Source: Acidaminococcus sp. CAG:917 (GTDB lineage Bacteria > Bacillota > Clostridia > Christensenellales > CAG-917). From it: DNA of 28,955 nt. This document shows positions 23,656-28,955 of the stretch, one piece after another. Made by a program: the position numbers and the translations under genes. The stretch lies in assembly GCA_000437555.1 (NCBI GenBank), contig FR901011.1, forward strand, positions 1-28,955, in the 5' to 3' direction. Positions within the stretch are counted from its first letter, which is position 1; each line of letters starts with the position of its first letter. Under the pieces are notes generated by a model. That model saw only the letters and a program-made list of their open reading frames with translations. It was not told the origin of the DNA and made no database searches.

Positions 23656-24108
23656 GAGGATATAAGAGAAAAATACAGCACGGACGACACAAATTCGACG
23701 ATATTCGGACACTCTCTCGGCGGAGGACTTGCGGCATACTTTGCCACTCAATATGACCCTGTTAAGGGCGAGGATAACCCGTTTTCAAACTTTGTCATTG
23801 TGGACAACGGATATGTGGATTATTATAATCGCCATTTTGCCGACCTCGAAGAAGCGATGACGGCAAATGATGGAAAGACGCATTGTGAAGTTAACGTATA
23901 CCGTATCTGGGGCGGAGCGGTTAATCCGCCTGCAAACGAAGAACAGTTCGGACTTTATGAGCAGATAGCCGAAAAGAACTGGGAAGGCATTAACAGTTAC
24001 TTCTATCTTCCCGAAGGGGCAAATCATTCGGATACACATACGATAGGATTGGATAACGGCTTAAATTTAATACTCGGCAAAAAAATAGGTTTAACTCAAA
24101 GCTTATGA
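23641..24108 (+). pseudogene. 5'-truncated alpha/beta hydrolase (esterase) remnant
   Basis: The frame runs from a stop at 23611 to TGA 24106-24108. From about 23650 it reads like an esterase: DVEDIREKYSTDD, then the nucleophile elbow IFGHSLGGG (23701-23727), and near the end GANHSDTHTIG, with a candidate catalytic His. The N-terminal half, including the first strands and oxyanion region, is missing. There is no start codon with a ribosome site; a GTG at 23800 would begin after the catalytic Ser and is implausible. It is therefore decayed. Upstream sequence switches to the antiparallel membrane-protein remnant, marking a deletion junction near 23640-23660. Confidence 0.7.
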
Positions 24109-24179
24109 AAAAAGTCAGCATAAGTTAGGCAGCGTCCTTGAAAAAGGATAAAAAATTTGTTTTGCTCTAAAGCACAGAC

Positions 24180-24208
24180 AAAAAAGCCCGATAAACTCGG
24201 GCTTTTTT
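24180..24208. terminator. bidirectional terminator
   Basis: AGCCCGA (24185-24191) and TCGGGCT (24197-24203) pair around TAAAC with A-run and T-run flanks. It closes the minus-strand MATE gene and the plus-strand hydrolase remnant. Confidence 0.88.
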
Positions 24209-24232
24209 AATGGCTTGATTAAAAGGCAACGG

Positions 24233-25993
24233 CTATTTTCTTTTGCTTTTAAAACTAAAAAATCCGTGTTTTGTTTTTTGCGTCTGTGCCTCGCCGCAAG
24301 AAGTCGACTCATCTTGCGATATATCCTGTTCGGACAAATTAACTTGGTTTTCGTCTGCCCCGTCTAAAAGTTCGGCATTGCCTTTTTCGGCAAAAGAAAC
24401 CTTATCTGAAGTTTTCAAGCAAGTCGAATTATCGCCGAAAGAGCCGGGCGCATCGGTTAAATCCGATGAACAGCCCGTATAATCGCTTTTTGCGCAAGCT
24501 TGCGAATTCGCATCGCTTTCCGATATAACGGAATCGGAAATTTCAGTTTCGTCAGAATTGCCCGTATCCGTTGCCTTTGATTGCCCGGACAAATCTGTCG
24601 AGACGTCTGCGATTATATTGCCGTCCGCATTCTGCGAGGCTTGCTTTTGAAGTTTTTCCTCTTTAAGCAACAGTTTATCAAATTTTGTCGTCTTGAGAAA
24701 AATGAGCGACATAGCCGTGGAAACTGCCCAACCGATAGGCCACGCCCACCATATTCCTACCGTTCCGAATAGCGGAGAGAATACCTCGGCAAGGATAACC
24801 CTTAAAATTAAATCGGTAAAAGTGGCGATGAGATATTTGCTCATTATGCCCACGCCTCTCAAGACTCCGTCCGCCACAAGTTTGGCTGTCAGCAAAACGT
24901 AAAAAGGCGATACAATGGTAAGGAACTGAACGCCGTAGTCAAGCGCACTGCTTGTTACATCTTGCATAAATATCAATAAAATATATTTGCCCGCAAATAC
25001 GTAAATCAAAGTCAGCGGAATGGCAAGCGTCCATACAATGCCTAAGCCGGAAAAAAATCCCTTTTTAATTCTGTCGGGCTTTTTAGCTCCGAGATTTTGG
25101 CTTGTAAAGTTCGAAATTCCCGTAGAAAGAGTAGAAAAGGAGGTTGTGACCAAATTGTTCATCTTTATCGCAGCGGAGTAGCCCGCCATGACGCTCGTTC
25201 CGTAGGCGTTTATTACGCTTTGAATGATAATATTTCCGACCGATATAAAGCTCTGTTGAATTATGCTCGGAACGGCTATCATCGCCGTTTGCTTTAATAC
25301 GGGGACGGAAAAAATTTTGATTTTTCCTTCCGTCTTAACTTTTTTGAGCCTGAGCAACACAAACAGCATCGAAAGAGCGCAGCTTACGCCCTGGCATAAA
25401 AATGTGGCCCACGCAACGCCAGCCACTCCCATATTGAATACGGAGACGAATAGAATGTCAATTCCTATATTTGCAAGCGATGACGCGGCAAGGAAGAAAA
25501 ACGGCGTTTTACTGTCTCCCATTGCGGAAAAGATACCCGTGGATATGTTGTAAAAAAATACGAACGGCAATCCCCAAACATATATATCGAGATAAAGTTT
25601 TGAATCCGCCAAAATTTCCAAAGGCGTATTGATTGCCAAAAGAATCGCCTTGCTTGCTAAAAGACCGACAAGCATTAAGACGGCGCAGAGCACCGCTCCG
25701 GAAATCCAGGTGGTAAACACAGCGGTTTTCATATCGTTAAATCGTTTCGCGCCGAAATAACGTGATACTATAACCGAGCATCCGACGTTGCAACCGAAAG
25801 CGAACGCTATAAAAATTAAAGTTATTTCATAGCTGTTTCCGACCGCGGCAAGGGCGTTGTCGCCTATAAACTTGCCTGCGACGAAACTGTCGGCAAGGTT
25901 GTAGAGCTGTTGAAAGATAATACTGCCGAACAGAGGCAGGCAAAATTTCCATAAAACCGAAGTCGGCTTGCCTACCGTTAAATCCTTATTCAC
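24233..25993 (-). CDS. MATE-family efflux transporter with long acidic C-terminal tail
   Basis: This 586-residue inner-membrane protein has about 12 helices in residues 1-440. FCLPLFGSIIFQQLYNLADS (17-36) and VGNSYEITLIF..FGCNVGCSV are the N-half MATE blocks; SIIQQSFISVGNIIIQSVINAYG is the matching C-half block, so both inverted bundles are complete. It probably exports drugs or metabolites by Na+ or H+ antiport. Beyond the normal end (about 450) it has about 140 extra residues: a Lys/Glu/Gln helix, a long Ser/Asp/Glu-rich stretch, and a basic end, HGFFSFKSKRK. The start is GTG at 25993 with AGGAGA upstream. Confidence 0.92.
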   Translation of the reverse strand: MNKDLTVGKPTSVLWKFCLPLFGSIIFQQLYNLADSFVAGKFIGDNALAAVGNSYEITLIFIAFAFGCNVGCSVIVSRYFGAKRFNDMKTAVFTTWISGAVLCAVLMLVGLLASKAILLAINTPLEILADSKLYLDIYVWGLPFVFFYNISTGIFSAMGDSKTPFFFLAASSLANIGIDILFVSVFNMGVAGVAWATFLCQGVSCALSMLFVLLRLKKVKTEGKIKIFSVPVLKQTAMIAVPSIIQQSFISVGNIIIQSVINAYGTSVMAGYSAAIKMNNLVTTSFSTLSTGISNFTSQNLGAKKPDRIKKGFFSGLGIVWTLAIPLTLIYVFAGKYILLIFMQDVTSSALDYGVQFLTIVSPFYVLLTAKLVADGVLRGVGIMSKYLIATFTDLILRVILAEVFSPLFGTVGIWWAWPIGWAVSTAMSLIFLKTTKFDKLLLKEEKLQKQASQNADGNIIADVSTDLSGQSKATDTGNSDETEISDSVISESDANSQACAKSDYTGCSSDLTDAPGSFGDNSTCLKTSDKVSFAEKGNAELLDGADENQVNLSEQDISQDESTSCGEAQTQKTKHGFFSFKSKRK

Positions 25994-26034
25994 TTTATTC
26001 TCCTATGTATTAAACATAAATTTTTTCGTTTAAG

Positions 26035-26064
26035 ATTATATATACTTTATTTTTAAAAAGTCAA
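26035..26064 (-). promoter_or_regulatory. promoter of the MATE gene
   Basis: Minus strand: TTGACT, 18 bases, TATAAT, about 40 bases ahead of the GTG start. Confidence 0.7.
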
Positions 26065-26126
26065 ACGTATGCGATTTTTAAAAAAGGGAATTGTTTCCTA
26101 TAAAGATATTTGTCAAATTTAATTGC

Positions 26127-26147
26127 TGTCTGTCAGACAAACAGACA
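26127..26147. promoter_or_regulatory. operator-like palindrome
   Basis: TGTCTG-T-CAGACA (26127-26139) is a perfect 6-bp inverted repeat followed by a third half-site, CAGACA (26142-26147). It lies between two divergent promoters, 62 bases above the MATE -35 and 55 bases above the -35 of the plus-strand gene. I know no regulator for this exact site. Confidence 0.4.
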
Positions 26148-26202
26148 AAAAAATTAAGCCGTTATTGCTTTTCGGCAAAAAAATTAAAAGACGGGTTTTA
26201 CC

Positions 26203-26231
26203 TTTACATTTGAATTAAAAGATAGTATATT
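26203..26231 (+). promoter_or_regulatory. promoter of the 158-residue membrane-anchored protein gene
   Basis: TTTACA (26203-26208), 17 bases, TATATT (26226-26231). Confidence 0.6.
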
Positions 26232-26296
26232 TATTGCGACAAACAAAAAAGATAATAAGGCAATGCTTTTAAAGGGCATTTTGCAAAGGAGAAAGT

Positions 26297-26773
26297 ATGA
26301 CGGAAAGCGGAGTAATTGCTTTAGTCAGTATCGGCTTATCGGCAATAGTTTCAATAGCCGTATCGTTGATATCTGCTATTTTAGGTTATAAGATAAACAA
26401 GAAAAAAGAAATTTTTAACGATAAAAAAGCCTGTTTGTTAGACGCTCTCGTCACGCTCGAGCACGTAATTGCAAAACGTAAATTTGTCGAAAACGGAAAA
26501 CAGATTGTCCCGGATACGGATATCAAACTTAGCGACGGTCAGATTGCCGATAAAGCGAGAGAGTGCATCGATAAGCTTGCTATTTATTGCGTCAACCCTA
26601 AAATTGCCGAAATCTATATGGACGTTGTTGTAAACGGAAATACAAAACCGGATAATTATAATCTTTTCAGAAACTTATGCAGAAAAGAATTAGGTTTAAA
26701 AGATATAAATCTCGGCAGTCAAAACGCATTTTTGGTGGGCATAAATACAAATCAAAAAGAGGGTTTCAATTAA
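26297..26773 (+). CDS. membrane-anchored protein of unknown function
   Basis: This 158-residue protein is one I do not recognise. Residues 5-31 are one hydrophobic helix (VIALVSIGLSAIVSIAVSLISAILGYK) with a polar start, followed by a Lys-rich stop-transfer stretch. The rest (about 125 residues) would face the cytoplasm and looks helical and soluble, with IADKARECIDKLAIYCVNPKIAEIYMD in the middle and three or four scattered Cys. Gene quality is good: a strong ribosome site, AAAGGAGA (26285-26292), and its own promoter. Its 3' end is followed at once by A/T-rich DNA and then a minisatellite. A phage-defence or stress accessory role is possible, but nothing in the sequence shows it. Confidence 0.75.
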   Translation: MTESGVIALVSIGLSAIVSIAVSLISAILGYKINKKKEIFNDKKACLLDALVTLEHVIAKRKFVENGKQIVPDTDIKLSDGQIADKARECIDKLAIYCVNPKIAEIYMDVVVNGNTKPDNYNLFRNLCRKELGLKDINLGSQNAFLVGINTNQKEGFN

Positions 26774-26860
26774 TACGAATATTTATATTCCAAATTAGCT
26801 TCAGCGAAAGTTTAAAAAATAAAGTTATAAAAAATAAACTAAGTAAGCCAATTTGCATAA

Positions 26861-27076
26861 ATCAGGACAATTGAAACAGGTCAGGACAAATGAAACGGAG
26901 CAAGGCGATTGAAGCAGGGCAAAACAATTGAAGCAGGATAGGACAAATAAAACAGAGTAGCACAATTGATACAGAGTAAGAAAATCAAAACAGAGTATAA
27001 CAATCTAAACAGAGTATAACAATCTAAACAGAGTAAGACAATCAAAACAGAGTAAGACAATTTATATAAAGTAAAA
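26861..27076. repeat. minisatellite, about 11 units of 19-20 bp
   Basis: Units with consensus ACAATTGAAACAGAGTAAG follow one another without spacers. The first few (26861-26960) are about 20 bp and more varied; the last four (27001-27076) are 19 bp and nearly identical apart from the final degenerate one. No unit has dyad symmetry and no separate spacers exist, so it is not a CRISPR array. It lies between the 158-residue protein gene and a terminator. Confidence 0.88.
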
Positions 27077-27098
27077 AAAAAGAGGCAAAGCCTCTTTT
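27074..27098. terminator. bidirectional terminator
   Basis: AGAGGC (27081-27086) and GCCTCT (27090-27095) pair around AAA, with an A run before and T run after. It ends the yccF-like gene on the minus strand and any plus-strand transcript through the repeat. Confidence 0.88.
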
Positions 27099-27117
27099 AT
27101 TTTTTATTTAATAAACG

Positions 27118-27504
27118 TTATTCGTTTGCCGCGTCGAGTACCTCTTGGTCGGCTACCGTTGCGCCGAAAGGCATAAGTGAAAGTTTTGCGAACTTAAAGC
27201 ATTGTTTGCCGAACGGAATACCGATAATCGTTATGCACCAAAGCACGCCGGCGAGAACAAATCCTATGCACAGTTCCAATCCGCCGAAGATTATCCAGAT
27301 TATGTTCAGGATAATGTGTTTAGCGAAATCGAGGTCAACGCCTTTGCCGAACGGCCATATGATGAGTCCTGCGAGTTTAAAGCATTGTTTGCCGAACGGA
27401 ATACCTATTATCGTTATACACCATAAGATGCCTAAAAATGCGTATGCAATACCGAGCCACAGTCCGGTAAGTATCAACCAAAGAATGTTTCCTAAAGTTT
27501 TCAT
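27118..27504 (-). CDS. yccF: YccF-family small membrane protein
   Basis: This 128-residue membrane protein is built from two copies of the YccF domain: GILWCITIIGIPFGKQCFKLA (about 25-45) and GVLWCITIIGIPFGKQCFKFA (about 85-105), each with WPFG or MPFG about ten residues on. It is predicted to have four or more short membrane segments. Family function is unknown. At the DNA level the copies share 29 identical bases (27194-27222 and 27377-27405), 183 bases apart. The ribosome site is GGAGGG. Promoter: TTGCCC, 17 bases, TAAAAT on the minus strand (27564-27536). Confidence 0.88.
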   Translation of the reverse strand: MKTLGNILWLILTGLWLGIAYAFLGILWCITIIGIPFGKQCFKLAGLIIWPFGKGVDLDFAKHIILNIIWIIFGGLELCIGFVLAGVLWCITIIGIPFGKQCFKFAKLSLMPFGATVADQEVLDAANE

Positions 27505-27535
27505 TTGTCCCTCCGATTAATTATTTACGCTTTAT

Positions 27536-27564
27536 ATTTTAACATGATAAGAAAAAGCGGGCAA
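27536..27564 (-). promoter_or_regulatory. promoter of the yccF-like gene
   Basis: Minus strand: TTGCCC, 17-base spacer, TAAAAT, about 35 bases ahead of the ATG. Confidence 0.6.
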
Positions 27565-27655
27565 TATAAAATTAAAATATTTAAGAATTTAATTTGATTA
27601 AAGGCGATGTCTGAATCAGGATAAAATTTAACCTTTATGCAAAAAGGGCAAAGTG

Positions 27656-27672
27656 TGATTTTGCGAAAATCA
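27656..27672. repeat. hairpin over the ThiF-like stop codon
   Basis: TGATTTT (27656-27662) and AAAATCA (27666-27672) pair around GCG; the minus-strand stop codon TGA is part of the stem. It is a weak terminator candidate. Confidence 0.4.
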
Positions 27673-28341
27673 ATCAAGTGGCAGGATTTTCGCAGAGAAA
27701 AATTTGAGGTCGATAATCAGAAGTTTGTTGCGCAAAGTAGGTTCGCCCAAAAGCGTTTTGGCGGCTTCCGCCACTTCGCAGCTTGCAATGGTAGAAGCAA
27801 CGAAACCAAGCACGGGAGGATGCTGTTCGGTTGTCGATTCCCCGAAAATTTTGTCCATAGTATTATCCCCGGGAAATATGACGGAAACTTGTCCGTGCCA
27901 ATGCGATACGCCGCCCGTTACCATGGGAATACCGCGTTTTTCGCAGGCTTTTTGAAGTATGAAGCGAGTAAGTATATTGTCAAGACAATCTATAACAAGG
28001 TCGCAATTTTGAATAATGTCGTATGCGTTAAGCTTCGTGATAGGGGTAGGATATGTAATCACTTTACTGAGACGTTGTTGGTTTATCTGTTGAGAAGCGA
28101 CAACGGCTTTGTTTTTACCCATAGTTTTGACGTTGCAGTAAAGCTGACGGTTGATATTGCTCGGCTCAAATTCGTCGCAGTCGCAAAGCACGAGATGTCC
28201 TACGCCGAGACGGCTTAGCATATCGGCACAATAGCAACCCAAACCGCCGCAACCCGCAACGAAAACCGTTTTGGAACCGAGAACGGCTTGTTCCTCTTCG
28301 GATATAGCTCCTATATTTCTGTTTTCCGTTAATTTTAACAA
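27670..28341 (-). CDS. ThiF/MoeB/HesA-like E1 adenylyltransferase
   Basis: This protein activates the C-terminus of a ubiquitin-like sulfur carrier (ThiS or MoaD type) with ATP. FVAGCGGLGCYCADML is the G-x-G-G-x-G nucleotide loop; LCDCDEFEPSNINRQ is the family's D-x-D...SN.NRQ motif; DCLDN..TR follows. The zinc CxxC pairs of MoeB are absent, and there is no rhodanese domain, so this is a short form (about 223 residues). The frame opens at TTG 28377, but that is upstream of the -10, so I prefer TTG 28341, 12 bases after AAGGAG. The divergent gene is an aldehyde:ferredoxin oxidoreductase, an enzyme that needs tungsto- or molybdopterin, which points to pterin dithiolene sulfuration; this is inference. 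Confidence 0.82.
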   Translation of the reverse strand: MLKLTENRNIGAISEEEQAVLGSKTVFVAGCGGLGCYCADMLSRLGVGHLVLCDCDEFEPSNINRQLYCNVKTMGKNKAVVASQQINQQRLSKVITYPTPITKLNAYDIIQNCDLVIDCLDNILTRFILQKACEKRGIPMVTGGVSHWHGQVSVIFPGDNTMDKIFGESTTEQHPPVLGFVASTIASCEVAEAAKTLLGEPTLRNKLLIIDLKFFSAKILPLD

Positions 28342-28366
28342 ATTTTTTGATATCTCCTTTAGTTCA

Positions 28367-28396
28367 ATTATAAACAATATACATATGTTTTGTCAA
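28367..28396 (-). promoter_or_regulatory. promoter of the ThiF-like gene
   Basis: Minus strand: TTGACA (28396-28391), 18 bases, TATAAT (28372-28367). The start point would fall near 28360, just before AAGGAG, which argues against the TTG at 28377 as the start codon. Confidence 0.72.
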
Positions 28397-28550
28397 TAAG
28401 GCAATCTTTCGGACAAGCGGAGAGCATGGCTTATACCGCTTTAAAATTTAACACGCAAGTAAGCATAATGCGTATAAAGAGCAGGCAATTTAAACTCTTA
28501 AAACGAATTTTGAAGGTAGTTTTTATATTAACGTAAATACAAATACTATA

Positions 28551-28579
28551 TTGAAAATAAGAATACAAGGTGCTATAAT
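28551..28579 (+). promoter_or_regulatory. promoter of the aldehyde:ferredoxin oxidoreductase gene
   Basis: TTGAAA (28551-28556), 17 bases, TATAAT (28574-28579), with an extended -10 TG at 28571-28572. It lies about 60 bases ahead of the ATG. No molybdenum- or tungsten-cofactor riboswitch can be fitted in this short leader. Confidence 0.75.
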
Positions 28580-28640
28580 ATAATATAATTGGTAAACAAG
28601 TTTAATAACTCGATTGACCGATTTTTTTAGGAGGGGGATT

Positions 28641-28955
28641 ATGCCTACAAAATACGGCGGTTACTGCGGCAGAGTGTTAAAGATAAATCTGTCCGACAGA
28701 ACGTATGAAGATTATCCTTTAAACGATAAAGATTACCGAGATTTTCTGGGCGGTAAGATTTTGGCGGCAAGGATAATTTATGATTTTATAAAAAAACCCA
28801 TTGATCCGCTCGGAGAAGAAAATATAATAGTTATATCTTCCGGACCGTTAAACGGAACGGGTTGTCCGTCCTCGTCCAGATTTAACGTGAGCACCATTTC
28901 ACCGCTTACGGGGATTTTGACAAGTTCCAATTGTGGCGGCGGATTTGCGCTTGCT
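28641..28955 (+). CDS. aldehyde:ferredoxin oxidoreductase, N-terminal part (runs off the window)
   Basis: The first 105 residues belong to a tungsten- or molybdenum-pterin enzyme that oxidises aldehydes to acids (or the reverse) with ferredoxin. The start YGGYCGRVLKINLSDRT matches the family's GY.GRVL.VNL opening. FLGGKILAARIIYD, then SGPLNGTGCPSSSRFNV and SPLTGILTSSNCGGGFA are the pterin-binding N-terminal domain blocks. The ribosome site AGGAGGGGG is very strong. The gene is divergent from the ThiF-like gene. The iron-sulfur ligands and the subtype (AOR, GAPOR, FOR, other) lie beyond the window, so the substrate is open. Confidence 0.92.
   Translation, partial: MPTKYGGYCGRVLKINLSDRTYEDYPLNDKDYRDFLGGKILAARIIYDFIKKPIDPLGEENIIVISSGPLNGTGCPSSSRFNVSTISPLTGILTSSNCGGGFALA

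Noticed and set aside
23800..24108. 102-codon gene starting at a GTG
   Set aside because: The hydrolase homology continues upstream through GHSLGG in the same frame, so this is part of a truncated pseudogene and not a complete gene.
26861..27076. Possible CRISPR array
   Set aside because: Units are only 19-20 bp, follow each other without spacers and lack dyad symmetry; no cas genes are nearby.
28580..28640. Molybdenum-cofactor riboswitch ahead of the aldehyde:ferredoxin oxidoreductase gene
   Set aside because: The leader is about 55 bases, A/T-rich and without the needed stems.

Overview
The window looks like chromosomal DNA of a spore-forming, anaerobic, low-GC Bacillota (Clostridia). The signs are dipicolinate synthase genes, strong GGAGG-type ribosome sites, A/T-flanked intrinsic terminators, a clostridial ferredoxin, an aldehyde:ferredoxin oxidoreductase and lipoproteins with classic lipoboxes. 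A gut-type uncultured Clostridia (Christensenellales-like) is my guess and is not proven by the sequence. Every assignment comes from reading motifs; no database search was run.

Layout. 1-634: the 3' end of a 23S rRNA gene, a complete 5S rRNA gene and three successive terminator hairpins, the last inside a partial duplicate of the 5S tail. 1123-3092 (minus): a hypoxanthine-DNA-glycosylase-like gene, then dpaAB for dipicolinic acid. 3166-4149 (plus): a P-loop NTPase-like gene divergent from dpaA. 4719-12085 (plus): two surface lipoproteins, a 1891-residue InlB-repeat/BspA-LRR protein and an HtrA-like protease. 12534-12941 (minus): a signal-less CBM20-like protein with a basic Lys/Ala/Thr tail. 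13311-13502: a seven-cysteine ferredoxin.

14056-22431 (plus): a full arginine operon, argG-argH-argC-argJ-argB-argD-argF, behind a strong promoter and a cluster of ARG-box-like sites. It covers glutamate to arginine, with ArgJ recycling the acetyl group; carbamoyl-phosphate synthase and ArgR are not in the window. 22541-23224: a divergent XRE repressor / FxLYD lipoprotein pair, with two copies of one operator, one of them filling the promoter spacer.

23446-24108: two decayed gene ends (a membrane protein and an alpha/beta hydrolase) fused at a deletion scar. 24233-25993 (minus): a MATE transporter with an unusual acidic tail. 26297-26773: a small membrane-anchored protein of unknown function, followed by an 11-unit tandem repeat and a YccF-family gene (minus). 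27670-28955: a ThiF/MoeB-like gene (minus) divergent from the start of an aldehyde:ferredoxin oxidoreductase gene that runs off the window.

The items most worth a second look are the basic-tailed CBM20 protein, the XRE/lipoprotein switch, the ThiF-like/AOR divergent pair, the deletion scar, the structured repeat-like element at 13515-13620 and the 19-20 bp minisatellite.
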